A program made the position numbers and the translations under genes. A stretch of 64,000 nucleotides of DNA from Caulobacter sp. RHG1 (GTDB taxonomy: Bacteria > Pseudomonadota > Alphaproteobacteria > Caulobacterales > Caulobacteraceae): the NCBI RefSeq assembly GCF_013181195.1, contig NZ_SMZP01000009.1, positions 62,001 to 126,000 on the forward strand. Direction: 5' to 3'. Shown one piece after another: positions 1 to 7,919 of the stretch (position 1 is the first letter of the stretch; every line of letters begins with the position of its first letter). The notes under the pieces were generated by a model, which made no database searches, was not told where the DNA came from, and was given only the letters and a program-made list of their open reading frames with translations.

Positions 1-1392
1 CGGCTGGACTGGCGGATGTTCGTCGACGTCGACACCTATGCGCTGATCGACCACCCCAACAACTACTACTGCGTGGCCTTCGCCATGGCCCGCCTGCGCG
101 CCACCATGGGCTGGGATGACGGGGCGCCCGCCGAGAAGCTCTACGCCAAGATCGCCGAGCACTACGACCTCTATTCGGGCCAGTACGGCTTCGCCGACGA
201 GACCGACGGCGACGGGCGCTTCGACCGCTATAGCGTCCTGTTGGCCGGCGAGATCGCCCAGCGCTACATCGAGACCGGCGGCAAGCCGCCGGCCGAGACC
301 CTGGCCTGGCTGCGCAAGTCGGCAGACGTCATGCTGATGCGCCTGGACGCGCAAGGGCGCGGCTTCGAGTACGGCCGCAGCATCGGTCCCTACGGCGAGA
401 CGGCGATCATCGAGACCCTGACCGCCGCGGCGGTGCTGGACCTGCTGACGCCGCAGCAGAAGGATCTGGCCTATGCCTACGCGGCCCGCGCCGCCCAGCG
501 CTATGTCGAGTTCTGGCAGGACCCCAAGACCGGTTCGGTGAACCTGTGGGACGGCGGCCGCCGCACCGACGACTATCGCGGCAAGTTCCGGATCCTGGGC
601 GAGAACCTCTCGCTGGCCCACCAATATGCCTACACCAGCGCCCACTGGGCGCGGATGGGCTATGCGAACAAGGCCCCGGCCGCCGACTGGGCCAAGGGCC
701 TCGCCACCCTGCCGCGCCGCCAGGTCACCTGGTTCGCCAAGGGAAAGTACGACCGCCTGCTGGTCAGCACCCGCGACGGCGAGCGGATGATCAGCCTGCC
801 GGTGATCAATGGCGGCGCCAGCCAGCACATGCACAATCCGTACTTCCCGATCCCGTTCTCGCCGGGAATGCTGGAAGCCTCGCCCGACGGCGTCGCCCCG
901 TTCCTGACCCCGCGCCTGACGCTGGACGACGGCGCGCAGCTGATGCCGCTGGCCTACATCAAGGACGTCAAGGTCGACGCCAAGGGCGCGCGCACCACCG
1001 TCTCCTGGCGCCAGGACGAACTGGACCGGATGGGTGACCGCGCGCCCGTCGCCGACGCCCGGGTCTCGGTCGCCACGACCTACGTCCTCGAGCCCGGCCG
1101 GATCACCCGCACCGACGTCTTCACCCCGGCCAAGGGCGTGACCGTCAAGGACGTCGAGCTGCAGCTGGGCTCGTTCTCCACCGGCGCCACTCAGGCCGGC
1201 GGCGTAACCACCTTCGCCGACGGCGCGGTGCGCCGCTTCGCCGTCGAGGGGATCAAGGCCTGCGCGGCCAGCGCGCCGGGCGAAGACAAGGAATACCGCG
1301 CCGCGACCGGGGCCATGGCGACCAAGGTCGTCTGCCAAGGCGCGCCGGCCGCCGGTCCGTTCAAGATCACCTGGCGGATCGACTACCGCTGA
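1..1392 (+). CDS. 5'-truncated protein of unknown function, probably a carbohydrate-active enzyme
   Basis: The reading frame is already open at base 1, so the true start lies outside the window; the visible part is 463 residues. The first half is rich in Trp, Tyr and Ala helices (for example the stretch around FVDVDTYALIDHPNNYYC and GFEYGRSIGPYGETA), and the second half looks beta-rich with many Thr/Val strands. A helical toroid followed by a beta-sandwich is common in polysaccharide lyases and some glycosidases, but I do not recognise a family with certainty. It ends 48 bp before a TonB-dependent receptor, next to a polysaccharide-lyase-family gene, which suggests a role in glycan breakdown. 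That role is inferred from context. The gene is real: long, in a biased high-GC frame, with no internal stops. Confidence 0.75.
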   Translation, partial: RLDWRMFVDVDTYALIDHPNNYYCVAFAMARLRATMGWDDGAPAEKLYAKIAEHYDLYSGQYGFADETDGDGRFDRYSVLLAGEIAQRYIETGGKPPAETLAWLRKSADVMLMRLDAQGRGFEYGRSIGPYGETAIIETLTAAAVLDLLTPQQKDLAYAYAARAAQRYVEFWQDPKTGSVNLWDGGRRTDDYRGKFRILGENLSLAHQYAYTSAHWARMGYANKAPAADWAKGLATLPRRQVTWFAKGKYDRLLVSTRDGERMISLPVINGGASQHMHNPYFPIPFSPGMLEASPDGVAPFLTPRLTLDDGAQLMPLAYIKDVKVDAKGARTTVSWRQDELDRMGDRAPVADARVSVATTYVLEPGRITRTDVFTPAKGVTVKDVELQLGSFSTGATQAGGVTTFADGAVRRFAVEGIKACAASAPGEDKEYRAATGAMATKVVCQGAPAAGPFKITWRIDYR

Positions 1393-1440
1393 GGCGGAAA
1401 CCATCAACAAAAACAAAGATAAGTAAGAGGGGAAGAGCCT

Positions 1441-4254
1441 ATGAAGTCCCAATTCTATCGCGGCCTGCTGCTGTCGGCGGCCATCATCCTGCCGGCCCAC
1501 GCCTGGGCCCAGACCGCGGCGCCGCAGGCCGAGGAGGCCGCCGTCGACGAGATCGTCGTCACCTCGGCCCGCGCCACCCAGCGCAGCTCGATCGAAACCA
1601 AGCGCACCGCCAGCGTCATCGTCGACGGCATCGTCAACGATGAGATCGGCGCTCTGCCCGACAACTCCGTGGCCGATACGCTGGAGCGCATCACCGGCGT
1701 CACCGCCGACCGCTTCAAGGGCAACGCCAACGAGCTGTCCGTCCGCGGTCTTGGCCCGACGCTCAGCTTCTCGACCTTCAATGGCCGCGAGGTCTCGACC
1801 GCCGGTCCCGACCGCTCGGTGGCCTTCCAGCAGTTCCCGTCGGAGCTGGTCAACGGCGTGCTGGTCTACAAGTCGCAACAAGCCGACTTCCTCGAAGGCG
1901 GCCTCGCTGGCGTCATCGAGCTGAAGTCGATCCGCCCGATCGACTACGGCAAGCGCCGCATCCAGATGGAAGTCCGCGGCGCCTACCTGCCCAAGGACGC
2001 CGACATCCGCGGCCGCAACGGCCTGGGGTATCGCGGCAACATCTCCTACACCGACAGCTGGGACACCAAGCTGGGCGAGATGGGGGTGAGCCTGGGCTAC
2101 CAGCGCCTGGATCAGGCCACGCCCGAAGACTACTACATCACCAACTCGGCCTTCGTGCCGTGCACCACCTATGCCGCAGCCCCGGGTACGGCGACGGCCA
2201 ACTGCTCGAACGCGACGACCGCGCCGGCCGGCTCGACCGTCGGCCCGCGGTACTTCGCCACCAGCGCCCGCACCTTCCAGGCCAAGGTCACCGACGAAGT
2301 TCGCGAAGCGGTGATGGGCACCTTCCAGTGGAAGCCCACGCCGAACCTCGACATCAGCCTGGACGGCCAATACTCGACCCGCAACAGCGGCGAACGCCGC
2401 AACCAGCTGGCCATCACCGAGGGCCTGCGCGGCATCCAGCCGCTGCTGGTCGGCGACGGCGGCGACTACAGCAACGGCGCCCTGATGCGCTACAGCGGCA
2501 ACTCCAACCTCGAGATCCAGCTGGAGAACCGCCAGCGTAACGAGAAGTACATCGGTGGCGGCGGCGCGGTGACCTGGACGCCCACCGAGCGCCTGACGGT
2601 CAGCGGCGACCTGTCATACTCGCAGTCGCACCGCACCGAGCTGCAGAAGGCCACCAACATGCGCTCGGCCAACCGCGTGGCCTATACGCTGGACGCGACG
2701 GGCGACGAGGTCCCGTCGGTGACCTTCAGCAATTTCGACGTCAACGATGCGTCGAACTTCCTGATCGCCACGCCGACCAACAACAGCAACTACGCGCGCT
2801 ATCGTCAGGTCACCGACCGCTTCGACAAGATCGGCGCCGTGCGGGCGGACGTGACCTACGAGCTGGGCGACGGCTTCTTCCAGAGCGTCAAGTTCGGTGG
2901 CCGCCTGTCGGATCACCGCCGCACCCAGGACGCCAACAACAACGCCGACGTGAACCTGCCGGTCGCCTATGACGGCCGCACGCCGGCCCAGCTGGTCGCC
3001 GCCGCCAACGCCAACTGCCGCACGCCGTTCGTCAACAGCAACTTCATGGACGGCAAGGGCAATGTCCGCTCGTGGGCGCTGTTCGACAACGACTGCCTGT
3101 TCCGCACCTATACCGGCCGCGACAGCAACCCGCTGCCGGCCAACGCCCCGGGTCCGGAAGACTCCAACATCCGTGAGCGGATCAGCACCGCCTATGTGAT
3201 GACCAACTTCCGCACCCAGCTGGGCGACACGCCGGTCTCGGGTAACGCGGGGGTTCGCTATGTGCGCACCCGCGTGCTGTCGAAGGGCTTCCGCGGCGAG
3301 GTCACCGTGACGCCGTCGACCGGCGGCTCGGCCGCCATCGTGATCCGCACCCCGGGCACCCCGCTTGAGGAGATCGAGGGCACGGGCGGCTACGAGTACT
3401 TCCTGCCCAGCGCCAACGTCGCCTTCGACCTCAGCGACGTGATCAAGCTGCGCCTGGCCGCGTACAAGGGCCTGTCGCGCTCGGGCATCGAGGACTTCAA
3501 CGTCGGCATCACCCCGGTCGCCGACGCCAACGGCACCACGGTCGAGTCCGTCCTGGTCAACAGCACCACCGGCAACCCGAACCTCAAGCCGATCCGCGGA
3601 TGGAATCTGGACGCCTCGCTGGAGTTCTACGTCAATCGCGACACCTCCTTCGCCGTGGCCACCTATTACAAGCGGCTGAAGGGGGCCGCGTTCGACGCCC
3701 GCGAGCCGCTGCCGACCACGATCATCGCCAACGGCCAGCCGGTGACCTTCAACGCCATCGCCCCGGCCAACGACCCGAACACGCGCGAGCTGTACGGCAT
3801 CGAGTTCAGCGGCAACCACGCTTTCACCTACCTGCCGGGTCTGCTGAGCGGGTTCGGGGTTTCGGGCAGCCTGGCGATCACCGAGGCCGACTTCGAGTTC
3901 GCCGATCCGTCGACGGTCGGTCCCTACGTCGATCCGGCCAACCTGATCGGCCTGTCGAAGTATACGGGCAACGGCTCGGTCTACTGGGAGAACGACAAAC
4001 TCTCGCTGCGGGCCTCGTACCGCTACCGTTCGAACTACTTCAAGCCCAACAGCGGCTCGAACCGCAGCGTCAAGGGCTCGGGCTTCCTGAACCTGTCGGC
4101 GACCTACGACCTGACCAAGCAGGTCCAGCTGAAGCTGCAGGCTCTGAACGTCACCAACACCCGGGACATCATGTTCAAGCCCGGCGAAGACTCCATCACC
4201 GAGGTCAGCGACAACGGCTCGCAGATCTATTTCGGCGTCCGGATGCGCTTCTGA
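1441..4254 (+). CDS. TonB-dependent receptor (Xanthomonas/Caulobacter type), probable glycan transporter
   Basis: A 937-residue outer-membrane receptor that would import a substrate using TonB-ExbBD energy. The N-terminus is a clear signal peptide (MKSQFYRGLLLSAAIILPAHA, cleavage near AWA-Q). It is followed by a TonB box-like stretch (DEIVVTSARATQRS) at about residues 36-50, a plug domain (ADTLERITGVTADRF, LSVRGLGP) to about residue 170, then a long barrel ending in the typical aromatic terminus (FGVRMRF). There is no STN domain, so it is not expected to signal to a FecR. An AAGAGGGGAAG Shine-Dalgarno sits just upstream of the ATG. Neighbours are a possible glycan enzyme upstream and a polysaccharide-lyase-family gene downstream, so a glycan oligosaccharide is the likely cargo. 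The substrate is inference. Confidence 0.93.
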   Translation: MKSQFYRGLLLSAAIILPAHAWAQTAAPQAEEAAVDEIVVTSARATQRSSIETKRTASVIVDGIVNDEIGALPDNSVADTLERITGVTADRFKGNANELSVRGLGPTLSFSTFNGREVSTAGPDRSVAFQQFPSELVNGVLVYKSQQADFLEGGLAGVIELKSIRPIDYGKRRIQMEVRGAYLPKDADIRGRNGLGYRGNISYTDSWDTKLGEMGVSLGYQRLDQATPEDYYITNSAFVPCTTYAAAPGTATANCSNATTAPAGSTVGPRYFATSARTFQAKVTDEVREAVMGTFQWKPTPNLDISLDGQYSTRNSGERRNQLAITEGLRGIQPLLVGDGGDYSNGALMRYSGNSNLEIQLENRQRNEKYIGGGGAVTWTPTERLTVSGDLSYSQSHRTELQKATNMRSANRVAYTLDATGDEVPSVTFSNFDVNDASNFLIATPTNNSNYARYRQVTDRFDKIGAVRADVTYELGDGFFQSVKFGGRLSDHRRTQDANNNADVNLPVAYDGRTPAQLVAAANANCRTPFVNSNFMDGKGNVRSWALFDNDCLFRTYTGRDSNPLPANAPGPEDSNIRERISTAYVMTNFRTQLGDTPVSGNAGVRYVRTRVLSKGFRGEVTVTPSTGGSAAIVIRTPGTPLEEIEGTGGYEYFLPSANVAFDLSDVIKLRLAAYKGLSRSGIEDFNVGITPVADANGTTVESVLVNSTTGNPNLKPIRGWNLDASLEFYVNRDTSFAVATYYKRLKGAAFDAREPLPTTIIANGQPVTFNAIAPANDPNTRELYGIEFSGNHAFTYLPGLLSGFGVSGSLAITEADFEFADPSTVGPYVDPANLIGLSKYTGNGSVYWENDKLSLRASYRYRSNYFKPNSGSNRSVKGSGFLNLSATYDLTKQVQLKLQALNVTNTRDIMFKPGEDSITEVSDNGSQIYFGVRMRF

Positions 4255-4267
4255 TCTGACCCCCTCA

Positions 4268-4302
4268 TCGGCGCGATCTAATCTTCGTTCCCATCGCGCC
4301 GA
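4268..4302 (+). terminator. perfect 10-bp inverted repeat downstream of the receptor
   Basis: TCGGCGCGAT at 4268-4277 is exactly complementary to ATCGCGCCGA at 4293-4302, with a 15-nt loop. It lies 13 bp after the receptor stop and has no T-run, so it is better read as an mRNA 3'-end stabiliser or weak terminator than as a full intrinsic terminator. Confidence 0.5.
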
Positions 4303-4338
4303 CACTGTCCCGCCGCCGAACGCGGTCCGTTAGTTTGA

Positions 4339-4370
4339 CAGATGCGCCGTCCCTCCCGGCGGCGCATCTG
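4339..4370 (+). terminator. second inverted repeat (11-bp perfect stem)
   Basis: CAGATGCGCCG at 4339-4349 pairs exactly with CGGCGCATCTG at 4360-4370 around a 10-nt loop. It sits between the first hairpin and the T-tailed terminator that follows. There is no T-run directly after it. Confidence 0.5.
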
Positions 4371-4381
4371 ATCACGGATGT

Positions 4382-4414
4382 TCCCGCGCAGGCGGGGCGC
4401 GGGATTTCTTTATT
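4382..4414 (+). terminator. intrinsic terminator between receptor and lyase genes
   Basis: TCCCGCGC at 4382-4389 pairs perfectly with GCGCGGGA at 4397-4404 (7-nt loop) and is followed at once by TTTCTTTATT. This has the form of a Rho-independent terminator. It lies only 21 bp before the next start codon and overlaps that gene's likely leader, so it could also act as an attenuator of the downstream lyase gene. Confidence 0.7.
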
Positions 4415-4435
4415 CGCCCGCTCAGGAGCCGTTTC

Positions 4436-5593
4436 ATGAATCGACGCGACTTCTGTCTGGGGACGGCCGGTGTCGTCGGGGCCTTCGGGACCTCGGCGCA
4501 GGCTTTGGATCTGGCCGCCATCGACCGCGGCCGGATCCTGAAGGCCGCCGATCGCTATCTGGCCGAGCGCCCGGTGACGATCACGGCCTTCGCGGCCGAG
4601 CGTAGTCCAGCCGGCCCTCACGACTACTATTCCGAGGCCGACTACTGGTGGCCCAACTCCGCCCATCCGGCCGGGCCCTATGTCCGCAAGGACGGCTTCT
4701 CCAATCCCGACAAGTTCACCGCCCACCGGGACGCGGTGATCCGCCTGGGCGTCCAGCTGCCGGCCTTGGCGGCGGCCTACCAAGTAACCGGACAGGCCCA
4801 CTACGCCGAGCATGCCGAGAAGCATCTGCAGGCGTGGTTCGTCTCGCCTAAGACCAAAATGAACCCGCACCTGGAGCACGCCCAGGCGATCATCGGCGTG
4901 AACACGGGGCGCGGGATCGGGGTCATCGACACTCTCCACCTGGTCGAGGTCGCCCGCGCCGTTTCCGTGCTCAGGGCCGCGCGGCCCAAGGCGGCGGTCT
5001 ATGCCCCGACCGTGGCGTGGTTCGACGCCTACCTGACCTGGATGACCACCTCGGCCAAGGGGATCGACGAACGAAACCAGAAGAACAACCACGGCAGTTG
5101 CTGGGCCCTGCAGGCCGCCGAATTCGCCAAGCTGACGCACCGCCCGGTCGAGCTGGACGTGGCGCGGGGCCGGATTAAGGCGCTGGTCCCCGGCCAGATC
5201 GCCGCCGACGGGTCCCAGCCCCTGGAGCTGGCCCGCACCAAGCCCTACGGCTACTGCCTGTTCAACCTGGACGTCCTGGCGGCCTGCGCTCACGTGCTTT
5301 CCACGCCGGGCGACGATCTCTGGACCTTCAAGGGGCAGACCGGCGGATCGATCGCAGATGCGCTGGCCTGGATGGCGCCGTTCATCGCCGACAAGACGAC
5401 TTGGCCCAGGCCGCCCGACGTCGAGGCTTGGGACGGTTGGCCTGTTCGTCAGCCCAGTCTGCTGTTCGGCGGCCTGGCCTTGGGGCGAACGGATTATCTG
5501 GATCTGTGGAAACGTCTGGACCCGGACCCGACCGACGCCGAGATTGTCCGCAATTATCCGCTTCGCCAGCCGGTGCTCTGGATCGATGCTTAA
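4436..5593 (+). CDS. alginate_lyase-domain polysaccharide lyase, Tat-exported
   Basis: A 385-residue protein that starts MNRRDFCLGTAGVVGAFG, a twin-arginine type signal. The body matches the alginate_lyase (PL5-like, alpha-toroid) family: the motifs DYWWPNSAHPAGPYVRKDG, AQAIIGVNTGRGIGVIDT and NNHGSCWALQ are present. The Asn-Asn-His at residues 217-219 corresponds to the conserved catalytic Asn/His of AlgL-type lyases, and a Tyr lies in KPYGYCLFNLD. Such enzymes cleave uronate-containing glycans by beta-elimination, but this broad family also includes members with other or unknown substrates, so alginate is not certain. AGGAG lies 7 nt before the ATG. The last 8 bp overlap the start of the aldose epimerase gene, which indicates translational coupling. 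Confidence 0.88.
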   Translation: MNRRDFCLGTAGVVGAFGTSAQALDLAAIDRGRILKAADRYLAERPVTITAFAAERSPAGPHDYYSEADYWWPNSAHPAGPYVRKDGFSNPDKFTAHRDAVIRLGVQLPALAAAYQVTGQAHYAEHAEKHLQAWFVSPKTKMNPHLEHAQAIIGVNTGRGIGVIDTLHLVEVARAVSVLRAARPKAAVYAPTVAWFDAYLTWMTTSAKGIDERNQKNNHGSCWALQAAEFAKLTHRPVELDVARGRIKALVPGQIAADGSQPLELARTKPYGYCLFNLDVLAACAHVLSTPGDDLWTFKGQTGGSIADALAWMAPFIADKTTWPRPPDVEAWDGWPVRQPSLLFGGLALGRTDYLDLWKRLDPDPTDAEIVRNYPLRQPVLWIDA

Positions 5594-6701
5594 GCTCGCC
5601 GTGCTGTTGCTGTCCGTTGCAGGGCTGGCCCAGGCCGCCGAGGTTCGACGTGAGCCGTTTGGTGAGACGAAGGCCGGCGTCGCCGTCGTCAGGACGGTTC
5701 TGCGCAACGACCTGGGCATGACCGTCGCGGCCATCGACTTCGGCGCGACCCTGACGGCGATCAGGACGCCGGATCGCCAGGGCCGGTTCGCCAACGTCGT
5801 GCTGAACCGGCCCGATATCGCCGCCTACGAGACCAACCAGCGTCGCTACGGCGCGGTGGTCGGGCGCTATGCCGGCCGGATCACCGACGCGCGCTTCACC
5901 CTGGACGGGACGACCCACCAGCTTGAGGCCGGCCGCAACAACATGACCCTGCACGGGGGGGCGAACGGCTACGACAAGCGCGTCTGGAGCAGCAGTCTCG
6001 TCTCCGATCGCCGCTCGGTCGGCGTCCGCTATCGTCTGCTCAGCCCGGCCGGCGACCAGGGCTTTCCGGGCGCGGTCGAGCTGACTGTGACTTACCGCCT
6101 GATGCGCCAGGCCAATGAACTTCGCATCGAATATGAGGCTCGCACCGACGCGCCCACGGTGATCAACCCGACCAACCACGCCTTCTTCAACCTAGCCGGG
6201 GCGGGGCAGGGGACCGTGGCCGACCATCGTGTCCAAATCGACGCCGCTCGCTACGCCGAGGTCGACGCCCGCAAGGCCCCGACGGGGGCGTTGCCCTCGG
6301 TGGCCGGCACGGTGCTGGACTTCCGTACGCCCCGCCGGGTGGGCGACGTGCTGAAGCTGGACGACCGGCTGCTGGCTTCGTCGAACGGCTTCGATCACAG
6401 CCTGGTGCTGGCCGACGCCGCCACGCCGGCGCCCAGGCTGGCCGGCTGGATCGAGGACCCGTCCAGCGGTCGCCGCATGACCATCCTGACCACCGAACCC
6501 TCGGTGCAGTTCAACACCGGCAACGGCTTCGATGGCGGCGAGACAGGCTCGGAGGGCGTGGCCTATCCCCGCTATGCCGGCCTGGCCTTCGAAACGCAGC
6601 ACCTGCCAGACAGCCCCAACCAGCCAACATTCCCCACGACGGTGCTGCGGCCGGAGAAACCGTTCCGCTCGATCACGGTGCTTCGCTTCACGGGAAGATG
6701 A
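5586..6701 (+). CDS. galM: aldose 1-epimerase (galactose mutarotase family), exported
   Basis: This 371-residue protein interconverts alpha and beta anomers of a sugar. I chose the ATG at 5586, inside the end of the lyase gene, because it gives a clean signal peptide (MLKLAVLLLSVAGLAQA); the open frame extends further upstream but those residues are not protein-like. Family motifs are all present: GRYAGRI, LHGGANGYDKRVW (His123), NPTNHAFFNLAG (His198, the catalytic acid position), GFDHSLVL, TTEPSVQFNTGN and FETQHLPDSPNQP (Glu336, the catalytic base). The export signal suggests a periplasmic job on sugars released by the adjacent lyase and esterase. It is translationally coupled to the lyase gene by an 8-bp overlap. 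Confidence 0.93.
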   Translation: MLKLAVLLLSVAGLAQAAEVRREPFGETKAGVAVVRTVLRNDLGMTVAAIDFGATLTAIRTPDRQGRFANVVLNRPDIAAYETNQRRYGAVVGRYAGRITDARFTLDGTTHQLEAGRNNMTLHGGANGYDKRVWSSSLVSDRRSVGVRYRLLSPAGDQGFPGAVELTVTYRLMRQANELRIEYEARTDAPTVINPTNHAFFNLAGAGQGTVADHRVQIDAARYAEVDARKAPTGALPSVAGTVLDFRTPRRVGDVLKLDDRLLASSNGFDHSLVLADAATPAPRLAGWIEDPSSGRRMTILTTEPSVQFNTGNGFDGGETGSEGVAYPRYAGLAFETQHLPDSPNQPTFPTTVLRPEKPFRSITVLRFTGR

Positions 6702-6777
6702 AGGTAGGCGGGCGACAACCCCGGTCGACGGTATTATGTGGACCGCCGTCCCGGCGCTCGTTTTCCTGAGGTGGTCT

Positions 6778-7770
6778 TTGCAAGCGCGTAAGGTTGGCCT
6801 GGCTTTAGCGCAGGCCCTCTCACTGTTCGTCTTGAGCGCCGGCAGCGCGGCGTCCGCCCAGAGCGGGGCATCGGCGCCGTTTACGGTCGAGCGGGTGCTT
6901 GGCGAGATGCGCAGCGCGGGCATCGCCGTCTCGGTCCCGACCGATCCGCCCGCCGGCGCGATCCAAGCTCGCGAGGACCTGGAATACCTGAGACGCGGCG
7001 ACGACGTCCTCCGCCTGGACGTCTATCGTCCCAGCGCGGCGGGACCGCGGCCCGCAGTGCTGATCCTGCACGGCGGGGGCTGGGAGTCCGGCTCGCGCCA
7101 GATGGAAAGAAATCTGGCCAAGGCCTTGGCCGCCCGGGGCTTTGTCGCCATTCCGGTCAGCTATCGCCTGGGCGCGGCCGGACGTTTCCCCGGCGCGGTT
7201 CATGATGTGAAGGCGGCCGTGCGCTGGGTGCGCGCCAACGCCAAGACGTTCGGCGTCGACCCTGAGTTCATCGCCATCGCCGGCGGCTCGGCCGGCGGGC
7301 ATCTGGCTGCCTTGGTCGGGGCCAGCAATGGTGTGGCGGCGCTTGAGGACAGCCCGAGGTTCGAAGCCAAGGCCAGCGCCGTGCAGGCCATGGTCGATAT
7401 CGATGGCGCGGCCAGCTTTCCCGACGCGGCCCTGATCGCCCAGGAACAGAAGCGGCAGGGCGCGACCTCGCGGTTCCTGGGCGGCAACTATGTCGAGCGC
7501 CGCGAGACCTGGTTCGCCGCTTCGCCCCTGACCTATGTCGGCCCTGCCAGCGCGCCGTCGCTGTTCTTCGCCACCAACGGCAAGTCGCCCATCCTGCCTG
7601 GACGGCCTGAGATGGCCGCGCGCCTGCAGGCTCTGGGCCTGGTCGCCGAGATCCACGATCTGCCGCCGGGTACGCCGCACCCGTTCTGGCTGCTCGAGCC
7701 CTGGTTCACGCCGCTGGTCGACCAGATCGCGACCTTCCTGGACGCCCGCTATCAGGCGACCAAGCCCTAG
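6778..7770 (+). CDS. alpha/beta hydrolase, exported esterase (BD-FAE type)
   Basis: A carboxylesterase-like enzyme of about 330 residues. The start is probably the TTG at 6778, because GAGG lies 6 nt upstream and the product then begins with a good signal peptide (MQARKVGLALAQALSLFVLSA, cleavage near ASAQ). An ATG at 6736 is the alternative. The catalytic machinery is visible: oxyanion-hole motif HGGGW (His98), nucleophile elbow GGSAGGH (Ser171) and a C-terminal His301 in GTPHPFW. The family removes acetyl, feruloyl or similar esters from polysaccharides. In this block it could de-esterify the same glycan cut by the lyase. The exact substrate is inferred from context. Confidence 0.88.
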   Translation: MQARKVGLALAQALSLFVLSAGSAASAQSGASAPFTVERVLGEMRSAGIAVSVPTDPPAGAIQAREDLEYLRRGDDVLRLDVYRPSAAGPRPAVLILHGGGWESGSRQMERNLAKALAARGFVAIPVSYRLGAAGRFPGAVHDVKAAVRWVRANAKTFGVDPEFIAIAGGSAGGHLAALVGASNGVAALEDSPRFEAKASAVQAMVDIDGAASFPDAALIAQEQKRQGATSRFLGGNYVERRETWFAASPLTYVGPASAPSLFFATNGKSPILPGRPEMAARLQALGLVAEIHDLPPGTPHPFWLLEPWFTPLVDQIATFLDARYQATKP

Positions 7771-7824
7771 GGCGCGGGCTTCGCCGGGCGTGAAGTTTTG
7801 ATGAAATCAGACATTCCCCGCTGA

Positions 7825-7838
7825 GGCCCCTTGGGGCC
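7825..7838 (+). terminator. GC-rich palindrome between esterase and receptor genes
   Basis: GGCCCCTTGGGGCC is a perfect palindrome in the 149-bp gap between the esterase stop and the next receptor. It has a 2-nt centre and no T-run. It could be a weak terminator or a protein site. The rest of the gap shows nothing I can name. Confidence 0.3.
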
Positions 7839-7919
7839 GCGTCGTTGAGGGCGTCGGGGGCGTGGGTTGGACAGCATGTCCAATGACCCCGCCGTCGCCA
7901 CAAAGACCAGGGGATAGCG

